A stretch of 8,758 nt of DNA, taken from Pseudomonadota bacterium (lineage in GTDB: Bacteria; Pseudomonadota; Gammaproteobacteria; Burkholderiales; Burkholderiaceae_C). The translations under genes were made by a program, and so were the position numbers. Below the pieces are notes generated by a model that saw only the letters and a program-made list of their open reading frames with translations, was not told where the DNA came from and searched no databases. Each line of letters begins with the position of its first letter. The first letter of the stretch is position 1. The stretch spans positions 1 through 8,758 of the forward strand of contig JAJZHS010000085.1 of assembly GCA_021798395.1 (NCBI GenBank), in the 5' to 3' direction. This document shows, piece after piece, positions 5,645 to 8,758 of the stretch.

Positions 5645-6178
5645 ATGGACCGAGCGCGCAACACGATGCGGCGCGTCGCCGAATGGGACGATGCGCCGCG
5701 GACCGACTGGGACGCGGTGCTGACGCTGCCGTTCGGCCGCCTCGGCGTGCGCTGCGCCGACGGCGCGCTGCACGAACTGGCCTATCTTGCTCCCGATGCC
5801 GCGGGGGCGCAGCCGGCGCCGTCGCGCAGCGCGCTGGTGCGCGAACTGCACGCGCAGCTGCGGGCGTACTGCGCCGACGCCGACCACCGCTTCAGCCTGC
5901 CGCTGGCCGAGCGCGGCAGCGCGTTCCAGCGTCGGGTCTGGGCGCTGTTGTGCACGATTCCGCGCGGCCGGGTGCTGCGCTACGGCGACGCCGCACGGCT
6001 GCTCGGCAGCGCGCCGCGCGCGGTCGGCGGGGCGTGCCGCGCGAACCCGTTCGCGCCGCTCATCCCCTGCCACCGCATCGTCGGTGCCGGCGGGCTCGGC
6101 GGCTTCGCCGGCAGTCGCGCCGACGACGCGCTGACGCTCAAGCGCTGGCTGTTGCGCCACGAGGGCGTCGATGTCTGA
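5645..6178 (+). CDS. ogt: Methylated-DNA–[protein]-cysteine S-methyltransferase (O6-alkylguanine repair)
   Basis: This enzyme removes alkyl groups from O6 of guanine (and O4 of thymine) by irreversible transfer to its own cysteine. The 177-residue protein has a poorly conserved N-terminal domain (about 20–85) and a typical DNA-binding C-terminal domain (about 90–175). Key residues are Tyr113 for nucleotide flipping (LRYGDAARLLG), Arg125 as arginine finger (PRAVGGACRANP), the acceptor Cys142 in IPCHRIVG (140–147), the GGLGGFAG substrate loop, and Glu173 in LLRHEG. It is a stand-alone Ogt-type protein without the Ada methylphosphotriester/AraC domain, so Ada-like self-induction is unlikely. A later ATG at 5666 would also leave the domain intact, but the -10 hexamer favours 5645. 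Its 3' end overlaps xerD by 8 nt (ATGTCTGA), implying translational coupling. Confidence 0.95.
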   Translation: MDRARNTMRRVAEWDDAPRTDWDAVLTLPFGRLGVRCADGALHELAYLAPDAAGAQPAPSRSALVRELHAQLRAYCADADHRFSLPLAERGSAFQRRVWALLCTIPRGRVLRYGDAARLLGSAPRAVGGACRANPFAPLIPCHRIVGAGGLGGFAGSRADDALTLKRWLLRHEGVDV

Positions 6179-7115
6179 AGCATGGCCGCCGGCGCCCCAG
6201 GCTTGCGTCGACGCGGTGACGCGCTTCTGCGACGCGCTGTGGCTCGAGCACGGCCTGGCGCCGAACACGCTGGCCGCGTACCGCAGCGACCTGACGCTGT
6301 TCGCGCGCTGGCTCGGCGCGCAGCGGCGGGCCGGCATCGTGCGCGCGGCCGAGGCCGCCGTGCTGGCGTATCTTGCCGCGCGCTTCGCCGGCAGCCGGGC
6401 AAGCGCGTCGAACCGCAGGCTCGCGGCGCTGCGGCGCTTCTACCAGTGGGCGCTGCGCGAGCGGCTGCGCGACGACGATCCGACCGTGCGCCTCGATCGC
6501 GCGCGGCAGCAGCCGCGGCGGCCGCACACGCTGTCGGAAGCGCAGGTCGACGCCTTGCTGCTCGCTCCGGCCGCGGACGGGGCGCTGGGGCTGCGCGACC
6601 GCGCCATGCTCGAGCTGATGTACGCCAGCGGCCTGCGCGTCGGCGAGCTCGTCGCATTGCACGGGTTGCACCTGAGCCTTGCCGACGGGGTGGTGCAGGT
6701 GGTCGGCGGCAAGGGTGCGAAGGATCGCCTGGTTCCGTTCGGCGAGGGTGCCGCCGCCGCGCTGCGCCGCTATCTCGACGGTGCGCGCGGCGAACTGCTC
6801 GGCGGAGGCGACAGCCCGTTCCTGTTCGTCACCCGGCGCAGCGCCCGTGCAGGGCGCTCGGCGGCCGGCGGCATGACGCGGCAGATGTTCTGGGCCCTGG
6901 TCAAGCGCCATGCGCTGCGCGCCGGAATCGACGCACCGCTGTCGCCGCACACCCTGAGGCACGCGTTCGCCACGCATTTGTTGAACCACGGCGCCGACTT
7001 GCGCGTGGTGCAGCTGCTCCTGGGACACGCCGACATCGCGACCACCCAGATCTACACCCACGTCGCGCGCGAGCGCTTGCGCCAGTTGCACGCGCGCCAC
7101 CATCCGCGCGCGTGA
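6171..7115 (+). CDS. xerD: Site-specific tyrosine recombinase XerD
   Basis: XerD acts with XerC at dif to resolve chromosome dimers, activated by FtsK at the septum. The 314-residue protein has an N-terminal SAM-like core-binding domain (about 14–105; LAPNTLAAYRSDL at 29–41) and a catalytic domain (about 118–305). All catalytic residues are present: Arg156 (SGLRVGEL), Lys181 (GGKGAKDR), His260 and Arg263 (SPHTLRHAFATH), His286 (LLGHADIATT) and nucleophile Tyr295 (QIYTHV). The stretches LLNHGADLRVVQLLLGH and the end ERLRQLHARHHPRA resemble XerD rather than XerC, so XerD is preferred. The start ATG 6171 lies inside the end of ogt, with GAGGG (6161–6165) as Shine-Dalgarno. Its stop overlaps the marC start by 1 nt. 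No dif-like site is visible in the window. Confidence 0.94.
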   Translation: MSEAWPPAPQACVDAVTRFCDALWLEHGLAPNTLAAYRSDLTLFARWLGAQRRAGIVRAAEAAVLAYLAARFAGSRASASNRRLAALRRFYQWALRERLRDDDPTVRLDRARQQPRRPHTLSEAQVDALLLAPAADGALGLRDRAMLELMYASGLRVGELVALHGLHLSLADGVVQVVGGKGAKDRLVPFGEGAAAALRRYLDGARGELLGGGDSPFLFVTRRSARAGRSAAGGMTRQMFWALVKRHALRAGIDAPLSPHTLRHAFATHLLNHGADLRVVQLLLGHADIATTQIYTHVARERLRQLHARHHPRA

Positions 7116-7711
7116 TGAAGCACGAAACCTTCAGTTCGGCGCTGGTGCTGCTGCTGCTGGTCATCGACCCCATCGGCAGCGTCGGCGTGTACCTGGGACT
7201 GATGCGTTCACTGCCCGAACGCCGACGCGTGCGGGTGACGCTGCGCGAGGCGGCGCTGGCCTACGCCGTGCTGCTCGCGTTCATGCTCGGCGGCAAGGGA
7301 TTCCTGCGCCTGTTCGACCTGCAGCAGGCGTCGCTGCAGGTCGCCGGCGGGGTGATCCTGCTGCTGGTCGGGGTGCGCATGATCTTCAGCGGCGGCGCCG
7401 AGCTGTTCGGCGCCCTGGGCAGCGGCGAACCGCTGTTGTTCCCGCTCGCGGTGCCCTTGCTCGCGGGGCCGTCGGCGCTGGCCACCGTGCTGCTGCTGGC
7501 GGCCGGCGAGCCGGCGCGGCTGCCGGTATGGATCGGCGCGCTCAGCGCGGCGGTGGCGATCAGCGCCGCGCTGCTGCTGCTGGCCGACGCCTTGCTGCGG
7601 CGCGTCGGCGACGCCGTGCTGCGCGCCGCCGAGAAGCTGATGGGCATGCTGGTGGTGGCGATCGCCGTCAATATGCTGCTCGGCGGCCTGCGCGGGTATT
7701 TCCTCGGTTGA
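7115..7711 (+). CDS. MarC family integral membrane protein
   Basis: MarC/YchE/YhgN proteins are small inner-membrane proteins of unknown function; despite the name, E. coli MarC does not determine multiple antibiotic resistance. The 198-residue protein, a usual family length, is mostly hydrophobic with about six membrane helices. Signature pieces are VIDPIGSVGVYLGL (17–30, the family's DPIG motif, with Ser where Asn is common), VAGGVILLLVGVRM near 77–90, FPLAVPLLAGPSALATVLLLA in the middle, and AAEKLMGMLVVAIAVNMLLGGL near the C-terminus. The ATG at 7115 uses the last base of the xerD TGA (TGATG), so it is probably translated by coupling; no independent Shine-Dalgarno is seen. It is the last gene of the ogt–xerD–marC operon and converges on the SPFH gene with a 16-bp gap. 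Confidence 0.92.
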   Translation: MKHETFSSALVLLLLVIDPIGSVGVYLGLMRSLPERRRVRVTLREAALAYAVLLAFMLGGKGFLRLFDLQQASLQVAGGVILLLVGVRMIFSGGAELFGALGSGEPLLFPLAVPLLAGPSALATVLLLAAGEPARLPVWIGALSAAVAISAALLLLADALLRRVGDAVLRAAEKLMGMLVVAIAVNMLLGGLRGYFLG

Positions 7712-7743
7712 GCCCGAGCGTCCCGGATCAGCCGGTCTTTTTC
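7703..7743 (+). terminator. Weak terminator-like hairpins after marC
   Basis: A 5-bp stem CTCGG (7703–7707) / CCGAG (7714–7718) spans the marC stop codon. A second, CCGG (7723–7726) / CCGG (7732–7735) with a 5-nt loop, is followed directly by TCTTTTTC (7736–7743). GC stem plus T-run resembles a Rho-independent terminator for the plus-strand operon, but the 4-bp stem is short. The T-run also encodes the two C-terminal lysines of the convergent SPFH gene, so it may be coincidental. Confidence 0.35.
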
Positions 7744-8633
7744 AGCACCGTCATGGCCGACGCGACCAGCGCGGCGGCCTGGCTCATGTCGCCTGGGACG
7801 ACCAGGGTGGTGCTCGTCTTGGCCAGGTTGGCGTAGGCGTCCAGCGCCTGCTGCGCGACCTTGAGCTGCACGGCGTCGATGCCGCCGGGCTTGGCGATCG
7901 CCCCCGCCACCAGCTCGAGCGCGTGCGCGGTGGCGCCGGCCACCGCCTCGATCGCCGAGGCCTCGCCCTGCGCGCGGTTGATCGCCGCCTGGCGCTCGCC
8001 TTCGGAGCGCGCGATGAACGCCTGGCGCTCGCCTTCGGCCTGGTTGATCTGCTGCTGCCGAGCGCCTTCGGAAGTCGCGATCACGGCGCGTTTTTCGCGT
8101 TCGGCGGTGATCTGGCGCTGCATCGCGTGCAGGATCTCGGCCGGTGGAGTCAGGTCCTTGATTTCGTAGCGCAGTACCTTGACGCCCCAGGTCGTCGCCG
8201 CTTCGTCGAGAGCGGAGACCACGCTGCTGTTGATGAACTCGCGTTCCTCGAAGGTGCGGTCGAGCTCGAGCTTGCCGATCACCGAGCGCAGGGTGGTCTG
8301 CGCCAGTTGCGAGATCGCAAGCACGTAGTTCGACGAGCCGTAGCTGGCGCGCATCGGATCGGTGACCTGGAAGTACAGGATGCCGTCGACCGTCAGCTGG
8401 GTGTTGTCGCGGGTGATGCAGATCTGGCTGGCGATGTCCAGCGGAACTTCCTTGAGCAGGTGGCGGTAGGCGACGCGGTCGACGAAGGGCACGATGAAGC
8501 TCAGCCCGGGGGCGAGGGTGCGGTCGTACCTGCCCAGCCGTTCGACGACCCAGGCGTGCTGCTGGGGAACGACCTTGACCCCGCGTGTGACGATGATCAC
8601 CGCGATGACGGCGACGATGACGGCGAATTCCAT
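7728..8633 (-). CDS. qmcA: SPFH/stomatin-like membrane protein, QmcA (YbbK) type
   Basis: SPFH-domain proteins form large membrane-anchored oligomeric cages or scaffolds; QmcA is linked to membrane microdomains and to FtsH/HflKC-like quality control. The 301-residue protein matches E. coli QmcA in length and plan. An N-terminal membrane anchor (2–16) precedes VKVVPQQHAWVVERLGRYDRTLAPGLSFIVPFVDRV (about 19–54, the stomatin signature). The SPFH domain runs to about 180, including the conserved TWGVKVLRYEIKDLTPP segment. A coiled coil follows, made of 11-residue repeats: EREKRAVIATS (178–188), EGARQQQINQA (189–199), EGERQAFIARS (200–210), EGERQAAINRA (211–221) and QGEASAIEAVA (222–232). The C-terminal region (about 245–301) is Ala-rich and is the likely cage-closing part. 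GGAG about 9 nt before the ATG serves as Shine-Dalgarno. It lies 22 bp downstream of an nfeD-like gene, the usual SPFH partner. Confidence 0.94.
   Translation of the reverse strand: MEFAVIVAVIAVIIVTRGVKVVPQQHAWVVERLGRYDRTLAPGLSFIVPFVDRVAYRHLLKEVPLDIASQICITRDNTQLTVDGILYFQVTDPMRASYGSSNYVLAISQLAQTTLRSVIGKLELDRTFEEREFINSSVVSALDEAATTWGVKVLRYEIKDLTPPAEILHAMQRQITAEREKRAVIATSEGARQQQINQAEGERQAFIARSEGERQAAINRAQGEASAIEAVAGATAHALELVAGAIAKPGGIDAVQLKVAQQALDAYANLAKTSTTLVVPGDMSQAAALVASAMTVLKKTG
7987..8038. repeat. 33-bp-period direct repeat encoding 11-residue coiled-coil repeats of QmcA
   Basis: GCCTGGCGCTCGCCTTCGG occurs identically at 7987–8005 and 8020–8038, a period of exactly 33 bp. It encodes the repeated EGERQA core of adjacent 11-residue coiled-coil units. 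Identity at the DNA level over 19 bases suggests local duplication or strong codon bias. Replication slippage here would add or remove whole 11-residue units without breaking the frame. Confidence 0.7.
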
Positions 8634-8655
8634 CGCAAGGCTCCGGAAGTGGGAA

Positions 8656-8758
8656 TCAGGAGGAGTCGCGCGGGCGCAGCACCAGGGTGTTGCCGTCGAG
8701 CGCGACGATGTGGTGAAGCCCGGCGCGGGCGGCGCAGTCCGGCGCCAGCCGCGCCGGC
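8656..8758 (-). CDS. NfeD-like protein, C-terminal fragment (runs off right edge)
   Basis: Only the last 33 codons and the TGA (8656–8658) are present. The translation ends AGLHHIVALDGNTLVLRPRDSS, which fits the closing strands of the NfeD OB-fold (family pattern roughly G-x-x-V-x-V-v-x-v-d-G-x-x-L-x-V-x-P). NfeD proteins are membrane partners of SPFH proteins and sit beside them in operons (ybbJ next to qmcA in E. coli), exactly as here with a 22-bp spacing. The call rests mainly on this context plus a short motif, because the membrane part lies outside the window. Confidence 0.65.
   Translation of the reverse strand, partial: PARLAPDCAARAGLHHIVALDGNTLVLRPRDSS

Noticed and set aside
6171..7115. 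Possible mobile-element or phage integrase
   Set aside because: The protein matches the housekeeping recombinase XerD to its last residue, sits in an operon with housekeeping genes, and has no att-like repeats, tRNA or cargo nearby.
1..8758. Hidden RNA genes, CRISPR array, insertion sequence or defence system
   Set aside because: No tRNA-like cloverleaf, regularly spaced repeats, terminal inverted repeats with transposase, or defence-type domains were found by eye. Nearly all bases belong to recognised housekeeping or membrane-protein genes, with the longest intergenic gap only 77 bp.

Overview
This is a GC-rich (roughly 70% by eye) chromosomal segment that reads as the core genome of a gammaproteobacterium. 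The run queG / tsaE / amiC / mutL is the arrangement seen in E. coli and relatives (yjeS–yjeF–yjeE–amiB–mutL). XerD, QmcA/NfeD and Ogt are all of proteobacterial type. The base composition and the AmiC-type amidase would suit a Xanthomonadales-like or other high-GC gammaproteobacterial lineage, but the sequence alone does not fix the genus. There are no RNA genes, insertion sequences, phage genes, CRISPR arrays or toxin–antitoxin pairs that I can support.

Layout. Positions 1–1023 (minus) hold the N-terminal 341 codons of mutL, running off the left edge. A 43-bp gap with a 12-bp AT-rich palindrome separates it from a divergent DedA-family membrane protein gene (1067–1708, plus). That gene converges, with a 10-bp gap, on amiC (1719–2993, minus), which lies downstream of tsaE (3036–3545, minus). 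queG (3568–4752, plus) diverges from tsaE across 22 bp. It runs 79 bp into the 3' end of an AEC-family permease gene (4674–5567, minus). A 77-bp divergent gap then leads to a tight plus-strand operon ogt–xerD–marC (5645–7711), whose genes overlap by 8 and 1 nt. It converges with a 16-bp gap on an SPFH/QmcA gene (7728–8633, minus), whose upstream partner is an NfeD-like gene cut by the right edge (8656–8758).

How the genes work together. Several serve genome maintenance: MutL (mismatch repair), Ogt (O6-alkylguanine repair) and XerD (chromosome dimer resolution). TsaE and QueG make tRNA modifications at positions 37 and 34. AmiC splits septal peptidoglycan. DedA, AEC permease, MarC, QmcA and NfeD are membrane proteins. 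This is a mixed housekeeping neighbourhood rather than a dedicated pathway, and I see no credible undescribed system in it.

The points most worth a second look are small: a sharply AT-rich patch inside tsaE; -10-like hexamers 6–7 nt before the ATG of mutL, queG and ogt, suggesting leaderless transcripts; a palindromic -10 shared by the divergent mutL/dedA pair; the queG/permease 3' overlap; and self-complementary DNA at the dedA stop codon.
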